Shown: positions 53,595-62,350, counted from the first letter of the stretch. The stretch is 64,000 bases of DNA from Streptomyces cacaoi (GCF_006539165.1 NZ_BJMM01000002.1:372001-436000); one strand, 5' to 3'. Notes: generated from the letters alone by a model not told the origin. Numbers and translations: made by a program.

Positions 53595-54295
53595 GGGGCG
53601 ACCTCCACCGGCTCGTCCTCGCCCTCCACCGGTTCGGCCTCCACCGGTTCGTCCTCCCCGACCTCGGCGAGGATCTCGCCGTCCGGGCCGAACACGGAGT
53701 CACCGGCGTGGGTGCGTGAGAGGGCGCTGTCCGGGGTCAGCGCCGTCTCGGCCTCGGCGACGACGCGTCGCCACAGCGCGGTCGGGACCGCCACTCCGTA
53801 GGTCAGGGCGCGCAGCTCGGCGGCGTCGGGCCCGGGGCGCGGTCCGTCGGCGGAGGCTTCGGCGGTGACCGTCGTCCGGGTGAGGGTCAGTTCGACGCCG
53901 TGGCGGCGGGCCCGCGGGGGCAGGGCGCGCACGGCCCAGTCGTCGCCGGGGGCGGCGAAGGAGGCGGAGCCGTCGGCGTGGGCGCCGGCGACGGCGAGGT
54001 CGAGGAGGTCCGCGGCCGTGGCGAGCGCGGGCTGCGACTCCGGGGCGGGGAACAGGGCGGTGGCGCCGCGCAGTTCCGGCCGCAGATGCCGGGCGCGCAG
54101 GGCGGGCAGCGCGTCCAGCAGACCGGCCAGGCCGTCGAGGCCGTGCGTCTCGGCGCCGACCACGATGTCGCGGGTCGCGGCGACGGTGCCGAACGGGATC
54201 GCGGTGGTCAGCAGCACGCGGCCGGTCATCAGGCGCAGTTCGCGGACCGACACCCGTAGATCGGTGGGCGCGGGGCGTGTGGGGGAGCGGGTCAC
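53591..54295 (-). CDS. Uncharacterised 234-residue protein of the catabolic operon
   Basis: Not recognised. GTG 54295 overlaps the 652-aa gene's TGA and its own TGA overlaps the next GTG, so it belongs firmly to the operon. Predicted mixed alpha/beta without membrane segments: helical N-half (VRELRLMTGRVLLTTAIPFG, DGLAGLLDALPALRARHL), a beta-rich middle (GVELTLTRTTVTAEA) and an acidic tail of repeated EDEPVEAEPVEGEDEPVEV. Size and helical start loosely recall DUF3726-type proteins, but this is only an impression. Probably a small enzyme subunit or accessory factor. Confidence 0.75.
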   Translation of the reverse strand: MTRSPTRPAPTDLRVSVRELRLMTGRVLLTTAIPFGTVAATRDIVVGAETHGLDGLAGLLDALPALRARHLRPELRGATALFPAPESQPALATAADLLDLAVAGAHADGSASFAAPGDDWAVRALPPRARRHGVELTLTRTTVTAEASADGPRPGPDAAELRALTYGVAVPTALWRRVVAEAETALTPDSALSRTHAGDSVFGPDGEILAEVGEDEPVEAEPVEGEDEPVEVAP

Positions 54296-56250
54296 TCGTC
54301 CTCCTCGGTGTGAGCGGCGGGGCAGACCTCGGCGGGGGAGGTCTCGACGGCCGGTGCTTCGTGGGCCGTGGCTTCGGCGGCGGTGATGGTGGCGGGACCG
54401 GAGGCGGGGGCGTCCGGGAAGGCCGGGCGCACGGGAAGCGTCCAGTCGGAGCTGTTGGAGCTGTTGGAGCTGTTGGAGCTGTTGGAGCTGCCGTCGCCGT
54501 CGTCGCAGCCGTCGCGGTCGTGCGTATGGACGGTGTGGCGCGTCGGTGCGCCGTGGAACAGGAGCCCGAGGACGTTCCGCCCGGCCGAATCGGCGGTCTT
54601 GTCCAGGCCGTGTACGGCGGAGTTGAGGAACCGTACGAGGGTCGCGGGCACGAACGCGTCGTCGGCGATGTTCATGTGCGGGCTGTGCAGGGCGCAGTCG
54701 GCGAGCCCCTGCACCCGTACGACCGTGTCCCGGTGCTCGGGGTGGCGTACACAGAAGGCTCCCGTGGTCTCGCAAGGGTCGGCGGCCTTCAGGTCCCGGT
54801 GGAGGGCCTGCACCGAACGCGGCACGTTGAGCTGCCAGTCGAGCCCCTCGGCGACCTCCTCGCGTGGTCCGCGCCGGGGCTCCTCCGCAGCCCGGGACTT
54901 GTACCAGATGTGGCGCAGCGCACCGGGCGCGGTCAGATCCATATCGAGCGCCCAGCGGTAGGCGTCGTCCAGGTGTTCCAGGAGGGCACCGGTGGTCTGC
55001 CGGGGTTCGCCGGTGAGCGTCTCGTCGACCCGCTGCCGCTCCACCAGCGGATCGGTGAGGTCGGGCACGCTGTCGATGAGCACACCGGCGAGGGCCTCGA
55101 CGGCACGCTCGTCCAACTCCGTGTTCCACAGCGCCCACAGGCGGGGCAGCGCGTCCGCGTCGTCCGGCCGTGGCAGCGCGTCGAGCGACGTCAGCGCCCG
55201 GTGCAGGGAGCGGACGAGCGCGTCCGGTGCCTCGAACCGGTCGTAGACGGTGGGGTCCTGCTCGTGGAAGCGCGCGGTGCGCTCGATCAGCGCGCGTACG
55301 GCCGCCAGGTGCGGGGCACCGCGCCGCGCGTGCAGGGCCTGCGCGAGAGCCCGCTCGCGCAGGGCGAGCCAGCGGTCGACGAGCCGGGGATGGTTGTTGG
55401 CGAAGAAGACGAGCCCGAGAGCGGAGGCGTTGCCGAGCCCCAGGCGCCGCCGTAGGCCCGGGGCCAGCGCGGGGGCCGCGGGGTTGCGGTGCCGGGCGAG
55501 GTGGTCGACGAGGTCGGCGGCGAACTCGCGCATCAGATAGGCGGCGAGCATCTGGGCGTGCAGCGGTGCGGCCAGGGGATGGTTGTCGGGCAGTGCGGCG
55601 AACGAGCGGGTGCCGAAGGTGCCGTTGCCGTCCAGGCCGGTGTTGCGCATCAGGTACCCGACGTCCCAGAGGCGTCGGGCGTCCGGCTGGCGCCCCTCCG
55701 CGAGGCTGGAGACGACGTGCTCGAACAGCCGCAGGCTGCGGTTGGAGCGGCACCACACCAGGGTGTGCGCGGTGGCCCGGCCCTCGTACAGCTTCGGCAA
55801 CTCCCGTTCGGTGTGGGCGAGGTCGCGCTCGTCCGCCGTGCCGTCGAACAGGGCGCCCGTCATGTCCCAGTCGGTGCCGACGATGCGGCTGGTGCGCCCC
55901 TCCAGACGCGGCCGGAAGGAGAAGGCGACGAAGTCGAGGGGCCCGCCCGGCGTCCGGACCCGGTAGCGGGCCCGGCCGCGGGCCTCCGCGTCGACGGCGA
56001 ACTCCAGCAGCTCCACGCGCCACCGCTGCGCGATCATGCGGTTGACCAGGGCCCGGCTCGCGCTGAGCCGGGTGGGCGGGAGCAGAGCGAGGCGCTCGGG
56101 CCGCAGGAGACGGTCCGGGGTGCGACCGACAGGTCCGGTGGGGGCAGCGGTAGCCGCGGAATCGGGGCCGGCTGCGGGAACGGCGGAAACCGGGGAATCG
56201 GCGGGGCCGGGGGAGCCGCCGGGGCCGGCGGTGGAAAGGGGAGCGTTCAT
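54292..56250 (-). CDS. Uncharacterised 652-residue protein, first gene of the catabolic operon
   Basis: No family recognised. ATG 56250 has AGGA seven bases upstream. Residues 1-55 are Pro/Ala/Gly-rich and disordered. From about residue 70 it is well ordered and mixed, with unusually conserved-looking motifs: FVAFSFRPRLEGRTSRIVGT, DWDMTGALFDG, VWCRSNRSLRLFEHVVSSLA, YLMRNTGLDGNGTFGTRSFA, VFFANNHPRLVDRWLALRER, HIWYKSRAAEEPRRGPRE, CVRHPEHRDTVVRVQGLADC. A Ser-Asn-Ser repeat linker precedes an acidic C-terminus. Asn, His, Arg and Cys content suggests an enzyme rather than a structural protein. No signal peptide or membrane helix. It overlaps the next gene. Confidence 0.8.
   Translation of the reverse strand: MNAPLSTAGPGGSPGPADSPVSAVPAAGPDSAATAAPTGPVGRTPDRLLRPERLALLPPTRLSASRALVNRMIAQRWRVELLEFAVDAEARGRARYRVRTPGGPLDFVAFSFRPRLEGRTSRIVGTDWDMTGALFDGTADERDLAHTERELPKLYEGRATAHTLVWCRSNRSLRLFEHVVSSLAEGRQPDARRLWDVGYLMRNTGLDGNGTFGTRSFAALPDNHPLAAPLHAQMLAAYLMREFAADLVDHLARHRNPAAPALAPGLRRRLGLGNASALGLVFFANNHPRLVDRWLALRERALAQALHARRGAPHLAAVRALIERTARFHEQDPTVYDRFEAPDALVRSLHRALTSLDALPRPDDADALPRLWALWNTELDERAVEALAGVLIDSVPDLTDPLVERQRVDETLTGEPRQTTGALLEHLDDAYRWALDMDLTAPGALRHIWYKSRAAEEPRRGPREEVAEGLDWQLNVPRSVQALHRDLKAADPCETTGAFCVRHPEHRDTVVRVQGLADCALHSPHMNIADDAFVPATLVRFLNSAVHGLDKTADSAGRNVLGLLFHGAPTRHTVHTHDRDGCDDGDGSSNSSNSSNSSNSSDWTLPVRPAFPDAPASGPATITAAEATAHEAPAVETSPAEVCPAAHTEEDE
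54449..54490. repeat. Tandem 9-bp GAGCTGTTG repeat, coding for Ser-Ser-Asn
   Basis: Four full copies and a partial fifth inside the 652-codon gene, giving an SSNSSNSSNSSNSS stretch near residue 590. In-frame unit, so copy number can change without frameshift. Confidence 0.9.
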
Positions 56251-56377
56251 ACGCGGTCCTGATCGTGTGTGGACGGGCATGCCGCGATACGGCCCGGTAC
56301 GGCGCGGTATGCGCTGACATGCGGCGGGAGGTCCCGGCGCGCCTGACGGAGAGGGAAGGCGCGGGTGAGCCGGGAGT

Positions 56378-56427
56378 CGAGAAGGGCCGAGAAAGACCGA
56401 GAAGGGCTGAGAAGGGCTGCGAAGACC
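56378..56427. repeat. Five phased 10-bp repeats upstream of the catabolic operon
   Basis: CGAGAAGGGC, CGAGAAAGAC, CGAGAAGGGC, TGAGAAGGGC, TGCGAAGACC head to tail, in the 204-bp gap between the IclR gene and the 652-aa gene. One unit per helical turn. It may be a regulator-binding array for the operon, though no classical IclR palindrome is visible in it. Confidence 0.7.
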
Positions 56428-56454
56428 GGGTGTGGGGCCGGGAAGGCGGTGTGT

Positions 56455-57240
56455 TCAGCCGTACAGACCGAGCGCACCGTCGGTGTCGAGCCGGAGCAGC
56501 TGCTCGACCTCGCGAGCGGTGGGGCGCAGCACGGCGAGCGCGTCCGCCGTCGTGATGCGCTCACGCGGCCCGTGCACGCTGAGGGCCGCGACGACTTCGT
56601 CACCGTGACGGCACAGCGGTACGGCGAGCGCCGCGATGCCGTCCTCGTCGTCGTCGGTGGACGTCGCCCACCGGGTGCCGTTGATGAGGCCGACCGCGTC
56701 GTCGTCCGGCAGGGCGACGCCCCGTTCCCGCAGCGGCTCCACGACGTCCTGCGGGCACAGCGCAGCGAGCAGCCGTCCCGAAGCGCTGGAGGTCAGGCTC
56801 AGCCGGTCGCCGAGGAGCAGGGTGGCGTGCAGCGAGCGGCCCGGGTCGGCGCGCTGCACGACCCGCGCCGTGTCCGTGTCGAGCACGGCGATGCTGACGA
56901 CCTCGCCTGCCTGGCGCGCGGCCCGTTCGAGCAGCGGAGCCGTGCGCTCGCCGATGCCGGCTTGGCGCAGGGCGGCGTGTCCCAGATGAGCCGGGCGCAG
57001 GGTCAACCGGTAGGCGCCGTCCGGGAGTTGTTCCATCCAGCCGGCGGCCTCCAGGGTGACCAACTGGCGGTGGATCTCGGCCCGTGACGTCCCCATGGCG
57101 CGGGCGAGGGACGAGACCCGGACGGGCTCCGTGGCGTCGGCCAGCGAGTCGAGCAGGGCCAGTGCCTTCACGACGGTGGCCAGGGGAGGGGTGGTCGACC
57201 GTGTCCGCTGCGGCGTCGCGGCGCTTGTCACAGTATTCAT
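56455..57240 (-). CDS. IclR-family transcriptional regulator
   Basis: 261 residues. N-terminal winged helix: VVKALALLDSLADATEPVRV, SSLARAMGTSRAEIHRQLVT, GWMEQLPDGAYRLTLRP. C-terminal effector domain with GEVVSIAVLDTDTARVVQRA, LTSSASGRLLAALCPQDVVE and DGIAALAVPLC. IclR proteins sense small organic acids or catabolic intermediates. ATG 57240, AAGGA about ten bases upstream. It sits on the same strand upstream of the unknown/M19/MFS operon and divergent from the dehydrogenase; likely regulator of both. Confidence 0.92.
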   Translation of the reverse strand: MNTVTSAATPQRTRSTTPPLATVVKALALLDSLADATEPVRVSSLARAMGTSRAEIHRQLVTLEAAGWMEQLPDGAYRLTLRPAHLGHAALRQAGIGERTAPLLERAARQAGEVVSIAVLDTDTARVVQRADPGRSLHATLLLGDRLSLTSSASGRLLAALCPQDVVEPLRERGVALPDDDAVGLINGTRWATSTDDDEDGIAALAVPLCRHGDEVVAALSVHGPRERITTADALAVLRPTAREVEQLLRLDTDGALGLYG

Positions 57241-57757
57241 GACACCGTCTTTCCTTGAGAGACGGCGGGACTGTAGGGAGCGGCCGGGAGTTGCACAAGG
57301 GGTTGCGCGCTGTTTCCGGGACGCCTGATACGCGTTTTCCTCGGCGGCGTACACCCGAGGTCCGCGGGCACTGAGCACCGCGTACGGCCCGGAGGCGTCG
57401 GGAGCCCGGCCCCGGCGCTCTCCGGCGAGACGGGGCACCCGGCCGACGCCGAAGCCGACCTCCGACGCACCTCGCCGGTGACGCGCCGCCCATGTCCCAC
57501 CCGCCCGCCCGGCGACCGGTACGGCGCGCGAATGGCGGACGAAGGCTCCGACATCTGCCCAGCTCGGCGGTGCCACCGGCCCGTGCCGCGACGGAGCATT
57601 GCCGCCGCGTGCCCGGAAGCGCACGTCAGACCCGAGGGAGCCCGATGCCGGCCTGCCCGCGGCCGTCGTTCGACGGCGCGGCCGGGCCGGCCCCGACGGG
57701 TCGCGCCGGCAGGACGGTCACCGGAGAGCGGTGACCTCGCAAGTGAGGAGTCGAACG
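57241..57757. promoter_or_regulatory. 517-base divergent region between IclR and dehydrogenase genes
   Basis: No gene supported. An inverted repeat CCGTCT (57245-57250) / AGACGG (57260-57265) lies right in front of the IclR start and could be its autoregulatory site. The rest is GC-rich, with no clear promoter match. Confidence 0.45.
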
Positions 57758-58720
57758 ATGAAGGCAGCACGGTTCCACGGCAAGGAGGACCTCCGTATCG
57801 AGGAGGTGCCGGAACCCGTTCCGGGGCGGGGGCAGGTGAAGCTGCGCAACGCCTACGCCGGTATCTGCGGCTCCGATCTCCACTTCTACTTCTTTCCGGA
57901 GTCGCTGCCGTTCTCCCTGGACGAGCCGCACCCGCTGACGGGGGCCAGGCTGCCGCAGATCCTCGGCCACGAGTTCTCCGGCACCGTCGTCGAGACCGGT
58001 GAGGGCGTGGCCGATGTGCAGGTGGGCGACCGCTGTGCCGTCTTCCCGCTGGCGGTCTCCTGCGGCACGTGCGCCGCCTGCCGTCGGGGGCTGCCCTTCT
58101 CGTGCCCGCTGATGGGCTCGCTCGGCTCGAACGCCGAGGGCGGCGGCCTGTCCGAGTTCACCGTCTGCGACGCGTCCCAGGTGCATGTGCTGCCGGACGG
58201 TGTGGATCTGCGGATGGGGGCGCTCGTCGAGCCCATGGCGGTGGGCTGGCACGCCGCCGCGCGCAGCGGCGTGGAACCGGGCGGCAGCGCGCTCGTGGCG
58301 GGGGCCGGGCCGATCGGTATCGGCACCTGGTTCGCCTTCAGGGCACGCGGGGTGGAGAACGTGCTGGTGTCCGAGCCGAGTGCGGACCGTCGCGCGCTCA
58401 TGGCCGCGCTGGGCGCCCGGGACGTCGACCCGGTGAACGAGGACCTCGCGGGCGCCATCGCCTCGCTCACCGACGGTGACGGTGTGGACGCCGCGGTGGA
58501 CGCCGCCGGCGCGGGCGCCGCGGTCTCCTCCGCCCTGGCCGGTCTGGCGGCCGGCGGTCGCTTGGTGGTCGCCGCGCTGCACGAGCACACGATGGACTTC
58601 CGGCCCACCGGGCTCATGATGGGCGAGACCGGGATCGTGGGCGCGGTCGGCTACCGCCCCGAGGAGTTCGACGCGGTCATCGCCGCCATGGCCGAGGGCT
58701 GCTACGACACCACCGGCTGA
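57758..58720 (+). CDS. Zinc-dependent MDR dehydrogenase (butanediol/threonine dehydrogenase-like), cut by premature TGA
   Basis: Medium-chain dehydrogenase. Seen: GICGSDLHFYF (first zinc Cys), LGHEFSGTVVETGEG (His-Glu), SCGTCAACRRGLPFSC (structural zinc cysteines), LVAGAGPIGIGTWFAFRARG (NAD-binding). The expected family C-terminus continues in the same frame after the TGA at 58718-58720, where relatives have Trp. About 30 residues are lost, probably part of the catalytic-domain return strand. GAGGAG seven bases before ATG 57758. Divergent from IclR. Function may be impaired; it would oxidise an alcohol or diol in the pathway of this island. Confidence 0.85.
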   Translation: MKAARFHGKEDLRIEEVPEPVPGRGQVKLRNAYAGICGSDLHFYFFPESLPFSLDEPHPLTGARLPQILGHEFSGTVVETGEGVADVQVGDRCAVFPLAVSCGTCAACRRGLPFSCPLMGSLGSNAEGGGLSEFTVCDASQVHVLPDGVDLRMGALVEPMAVGWHAAARSGVEPGGSALVAGAGPIGIGTWFAFRARGVENVLVSEPSADRRALMAALGARDVDPVNEDLAGAIASLTDGDGVDAAVDAAGAGAAVSSALAGLAAGGRLVVAALHEHTMDFRPTGLMMGETGIVGAVGYRPEEFDAVIAAMAEGCYDTTG

Positions 58721-58810
58721 GTGCGCGAGCTGCCGCTGGAGGGCCTCGTCGACGCCCTCCACTCGCTGCGCCGCGGCCTCGGCGGGAAGACGCTGCTGCG
58801 CCTCGGCTGA
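58718..58810 (+). pseudogene. Detached C-terminal end of the dehydrogenase gene
   Basis: In frame beyond the stop: VRELPLEGLVDALHSLRRGL then GGKTLLRLG and TGA. This matches how MDR dehydrogenases end, so the upstream TGA is a nonsense substitution (TGG to TGA) rather than the natural end. Confidence 0.75.
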
Positions 58811-58991
58811 GCGGCCCGGACGCTCCGGTACGGGCGAGCCCGGGGACTGCCCGTGCCGGCCTGCGCCCTCGCCTCGGGCCGGGCGCGCGAACGGCGGAGG
58901 GCACGGCCCCGGACAGCGGCGTCCGGCGGTTCCGCACGCGACGGCCCACACCGGACGATCGCTCCGCACCGTGACACCGGACGCGACCACA

Positions 58992-59060
58992 CCCCGACAC
59001 ACCGCGACCGCACACCCCGACACACCGCGACCGCACACGCCGACACACCGCGACCGCACA
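58992..59060. repeat. Three tandem 23-bp repeats in the leader of the esterase gene
   Basis: CGACACACCGCGACCGCACA recurs at 58995, 59018 and 59041, exactly 23 bases apart, ending 20 bases before the ATG at 59081. Very poor in T, likely unstructured in mRNA. Confidence 0.85.
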
Positions 59061-59080
59061 CCGCAGAGGAAGGAGCCACG

Positions 59081-60046
59081 ATGTCCCTCATCGTTCCGCG
59101 TCCCCCGTTCGATCCGGAGCTGGAGGCCGTCCTCGCGGTGCTCGGGGACCGGATACCGCCGACCATGACCGCGGAGATGATCCCCGGCATGCGGCAGGCG
59201 GCCCCGGCGGAGGTCACCGACGAGATGCTGGAGGCCTCCGGCCTGACCCGGCGCGATGTCGCGATCCCGGGCTACCTGGGGGACGAGATCGCCGTCTCGG
59301 TGGTGGCCCGGAGAGATCATCGGGGGCTCGGGCCCGGGATCTACCACACGCACGGCGGCGGCATGGTCTCCGGCGACCGGTTCTCCGGTCTGACCCAGGC
59401 ACTGCCGTGGGTCGTCGAGCACGACGCCGTGCTGGTCACCGTCGACTACCGGCTCGCTCCCGAACACCCCGACCCGTACCCGGTCGAGGACTGCTACGCC
59501 GGGCTGCTCTGGACGGCCGAGCACGCACGGGAACTGGGCATGGACCCCGACAGACTGCTCATCGCCGGGCAGAGCGCCGGGGGCGGTCTCGCCGCGGGCG
59601 TCGCACTGATGGCACGCGACCGGCAAGGACCGGCCCTGATCGGCCAGGTCCTCATGTACCCGATGCTCGACGACCGGGACCGGACGGTCTCCTCGGCCCA
59701 GTTCGAGGGCGTCGGCGTCTGGGACCGCGGAAGCAACGCCATGGGCTGGACCGCGCTCCTGGGCGAGCGGCGCGGCACCGACGACGTCTCGGTCCACGCC
59801 GCGCCCGCCCGCGCGAGCGACCTCGCGGGGCTGCCGCCCGCGTTCATCGACTGCGGCTCGGCCGAGGTCTTCCGGGACGAGGACGTCGCCTACGCGACCG
59901 CGCTCTGGCACGCGGGCGTCCAGGCCGAGCTGCACATCTGGCCCGGCGGATTCCACGGATTCGACCTGACCGCGCCCCACACCGCGCTCGCACACGCCAT
60001 GACCGCCACGCGCAACGCGTGGGTGGCCCGCACCCTGGGGTCCTGA
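59081..60046 (+). CDS. Alpha/beta hydrolase, hormone-sensitive-lipase type
   Basis: 321 residues. Oxyanion motif YHTHGGGMVSGDRFS, nucleophile elbow LLIAGQSAGGGLAAG (GQSAG in place of the common GDSAG), Asp in DCGSAEVFRDEDVAYA, His in GGFHGFDL. It hydrolyses a carboxylic ester or lactone in the cytoplasm. AAGGAG seven bases before ATG 59081. It follows the dehydrogenase on the plus strand and is followed 55 bases on by a regulator gene. Confidence 0.92.
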   Translation: MSLIVPRPPFDPELEAVLAVLGDRIPPTMTAEMIPGMRQAAPAEVTDEMLEASGLTRRDVAIPGYLGDEIAVSVVARRDHRGLGPGIYHTHGGGMVSGDRFSGLTQALPWVVEHDAVLVTVDYRLAPEHPDPYPVEDCYAGLLWTAEHARELGMDPDRLLIAGQSAGGGLAAGVALMARDRQGPALIGQVLMYPMLDDRDRTVSSAQFEGVGVWDRGSNAMGWTALLGERRGTDDVSVHAAPARASDLAGLPPAFIDCGSAEVFRDEDVAYATALWHAGVQAELHIWPGGFHGFDLTAPHTALAHAMTATRNAWVARTLGS

Positions 60047-60101
60047 GACGGGGGCCCTCCCTCGGCGCTCGGTACACTGCGAAAAGGAAGAAAGGGCGCA
60101 A

Positions 60102-61097
60102 TTGCATCATTTGGTCGGCCGGCTGAGCGCACTCGACCCGGAGGCGAGCGAGAGCCTGCGGATCGTGTCGTACTTCGACGTCCTCATCACCCGGGGCGCC
60201 GGACTCGACGGGCTCCTGCGCGGCGCCGCGGTCCTTTCCGGCACGGTCGCGGGCGCCGAGATCCGGGGCCGTGTGAGCCGCCGCGACCCCGACGGGCGAT
60301 CGGTCACCGAGGCCGGCGGAGCCCGCCGCTCCGCACAGATGTCCCACGGCGACTGGACGGTGTGGCTGGAGCGGGACGGGGAACCGGGACCCAACGACGA
60401 GATGATCATGGAACGCCTCGCGCTGGGCGTCGAGTTGATCGAGGGGCGCCGTCGTCCCGTGAGCGGCTTCGACGCGGTCATCGATCCGGCCCGTCCGCTC
60501 GCCGAGCGGGTGACGCTCCTCGCGAAGCACCGGCTCGATCCGTCGACACCGGTGCGGATCCTGGCCACCCCCGCGGACACCGCCGAGCTGGGCGCACCCT
60601 CCGCGATCACGCCGACCCGGTACGGGCTGCTGCGCGCCACCCTCGACGTCTTCGGCAAGCTCGCCCCTCCCGGACCGGTCGGTTTCGGGACGTGGGTGCG
60701 CGCCGACCGGGCCCCCGAATCCTGGGACGCGGCGATCGTCGCGCTCCGGCTGACGGACGACGACACACCCGCCGTCGACGCGTCCGAGCTGGGAGCGATG
60801 CTCCTGCTCGCCCAGGCGTACGACCCACGGACCCCGCACGAGGACGTCCGCGCTCTCGCCGGGCTCGATCCGCGTTCGGCGGACGTACTCCGCACGCTGG
60901 TGGAAGCCGACAGCATCCGCTCCGCCGCCGCCGAACTGGGCATGCACCACTCCACCGTGCAGGCACGCCACGAAGCGCTGACCCACACCCTGGGCTACGA
61001 CCCGCGCAGCAACATCGGCCGCATGCGGTACATCGCGGCGGCCCTGCTGCTACGCCTCACCGGGCCGGTCGACCGGGGGCATTCCCAGCAGATGTAG
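60102..61097 (+). CDS. PucR/CdaR-like transcriptional regulator
   Basis: 331 residues starting at TTG 60102 with AAAGGG seven bases upstream. The N-terminal 250 residues are a variable sensor region without recognised family (SYFDVLITRGAGLDGLLRGA). The C-terminus ADVLRTLVEADSIRSAAAEL then GMHHSTVQARHEALTHTLGY and RYIAAALLLRL matches the HTH_30 domain of PucR/CdaR regulators. Its position within the gene run suggests it controls the flanking esterase and SDR in response to a pathway metabolite. Confidence 0.8.
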   Translation: MHHLVGRLSALDPEASESLRIVSYFDVLITRGAGLDGLLRGAAVLSGTVAGAEIRGRVSRRDPDGRSVTEAGGARRSAQMSHGDWTVWLERDGEPGPNDEMIMERLALGVELIEGRRRPVSGFDAVIDPARPLAERVTLLAKHRLDPSTPVRILATPADTAELGAPSAITPTRYGLLRATLDVFGKLAPPGPVGFGTWVRADRAPESWDAAIVALRLTDDDTPAVDASELGAMLLLAQAYDPRTPHEDVRALAGLDPRSADVLRTLVEADSIRSAAAELGMHHSTVQARHEALTHTLGYDPRSNIGRMRYIAAALLLRLTGPVDRGHSQQM

Positions 61098-61258
61098 CCG
61101 TCCCGCGACGCGGACGCGGGCGGCCCGCCGCCCCACCGCCCGGCGGCCGACGACCACCGCGGGACCCACGGACCGGCTCACCCGTGACCGGCGTGCGGCG
61201 ACCACCGTCCCCGCACGCCGAGCGACGTTCCCGCACCGCTGGCAGCGACGACAGCCCT

Positions 61259-61315
61259 GACAGCGATGACTGCCCCGACAGCGATGACGGCGACGACAGC
61301 TCTGACAGCGATGAC
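61259..61315. repeat. GACAGCGATGAC repeats, in frame with the SDR gene
   Basis: The 12-mer occurs at 61259, 61277 and 61304 (spacings 18 and 27, multiples of three). In the SDR frame it reads Asp-Ser-Asp-Asp runs. Either an acidic N-terminal extension or a repetitive leader. Confidence 0.7.
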
Positions 61316-61336
61316 AACGAGGAAGAGGAGAAGACC

Positions 61337-62212
61337 ATGGACTGGCCGGCAGGGGAAGCCGCACTCGTCACCGGCGCGGCATCCGGAATCGGACTCGGGA
61401 TCGCCCGGGCGCTCGTGGCCGCCGGCGCGAAGGTCGCGCTCGTCGACGTCGACGAAACGCGGCTCGCGGGAGCCGAGAAGGCGTTGCGGGACGCAGGGGG
61501 CACCGTGGCGGCCCTCCCCTTCGACATCAGCGAAACAGGCCGGTGGGAGAGCGTGGCCGACCGTGCCGAGGACGCCCTCGGACCGATCTCGGTGCTGTGC
61601 AATGTCGCCGGTGTGCACGGTGGGAGCACGGTCGAGCAGACGCCGCTCCAGGTGTGGCGGTGGGTCCACAGCGTGAACATCGACGCGCAGTTCGCCTCCG
61701 CGGCGGCCTTCCTGCCGCGGTTCAAGAGCCGCGGCCGACGCAGCCACATCCTGAACACCGCTTCCGTCGCCGGTCTGCTGCCCATGGCGGGCGTCGCCGC
61801 CTACGCCTCCTCGAAGTTCGCCGGCGTCGGGCTGTCGATGGGGCTGCGCGAAGAGTTGCGGGGCACGAACGTCGGCGTCTCGCTGCTCGTGCCCGGCGCG
61901 GTCGCCACCCCGATCAACTTCAACGCCGGCGCGGCCGAGGCGAAGCTGCTCGGACGCGCGATGGACACCGCCGTCGCCGAGGAGAACAGCGCGCTGCTGC
62001 TGCGGGGAGCCGACCCCGATCGTGTGGGCGAACAGGTCGTCGAGGCAGTCCAGCAGCGCGAGTTCCTGATCGTCACCCATCGTGAGTGGGCGCCGTTCCT
62101 GGCCCGGGTGCACCGGGAGATCGAGCGCGCCCATGCGGAGTTCGACGGCCGGCACGGTCCGGACCCGGTCGCGGTCGCCATGGCGGACGGCGAAGGCGCG
62201 GTCTCCCCTTAG
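61337..62212 (+). CDS. Short-chain dehydrogenase/reductase
   Basis: 291 residues, classical SDR: VTGAASGIGLGIARALVAAG (NAD(P) loop), VDVDETRLAG with Asp at the end of strand two (NAD preference), NVAGVHGGST, catalytic Ser in LNTASVAGLLP, YASSKFA (Tyr-x3-Lys). ATG 61337 is preceded by GAGGAG. It interconverts an alcohol and ketone. Last plus-strand gene of the island; a strong hairpin follows. Confidence 0.9.
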   Translation: MDWPAGEAALVTGAASGIGLGIARALVAAGAKVALVDVDETRLAGAEKALRDAGGTVAALPFDISETGRWESVADRAEDALGPISVLCNVAGVHGGSTVEQTPLQVWRWVHSVNIDAQFASAAAFLPRFKSRGRRSHILNTASVAGLLPMAGVAAYASSKFAGVGLSMGLREELRGTNVGVSLLVPGAVATPINFNAGAAEAKLLGRAMDTAVAEENSALLLRGADPDRVGEQVVEAVQQREFLIVTHREWAPFLARVHREIERAHAEFDGRHGPDPVAVAMADGEGAVSP

Positions 62213-62289
62213 CCCCTGCCACCGGGTACGGCGTACCGGCCAAAGAGCGTACGGGAGGGGCGCGTTCGCGCGCTCCGGCCCGATGCTCC

Positions 62290-62327
62290 GGCAGGTCCCG
62301 GACGGCCTCGGCTTCCCGGGACCTGCC
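62290..62327. terminator. Bidirectional hairpin terminator
   Basis: Perfect 12-bp stem GGCAGGTCCCGG / CCGGGACCTGCC with a 14-base loop, between the convergent SDR (stop 62212) and alpha/beta hydrolase (stop 62351) genes; TTTC follows on the plus strand. Confidence 0.8.
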
Positions 62328-62350
62328 GCCTTTCGGCCGCGCGGGACCTG

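Noticed and set aside
58718..58720. In-frame TGA as selenocysteine
   Set aside because: Relatives have Trp at that position, not Cys, and no selenocysteine insertion hairpin was recognised after it; a nonsense change is simpler.
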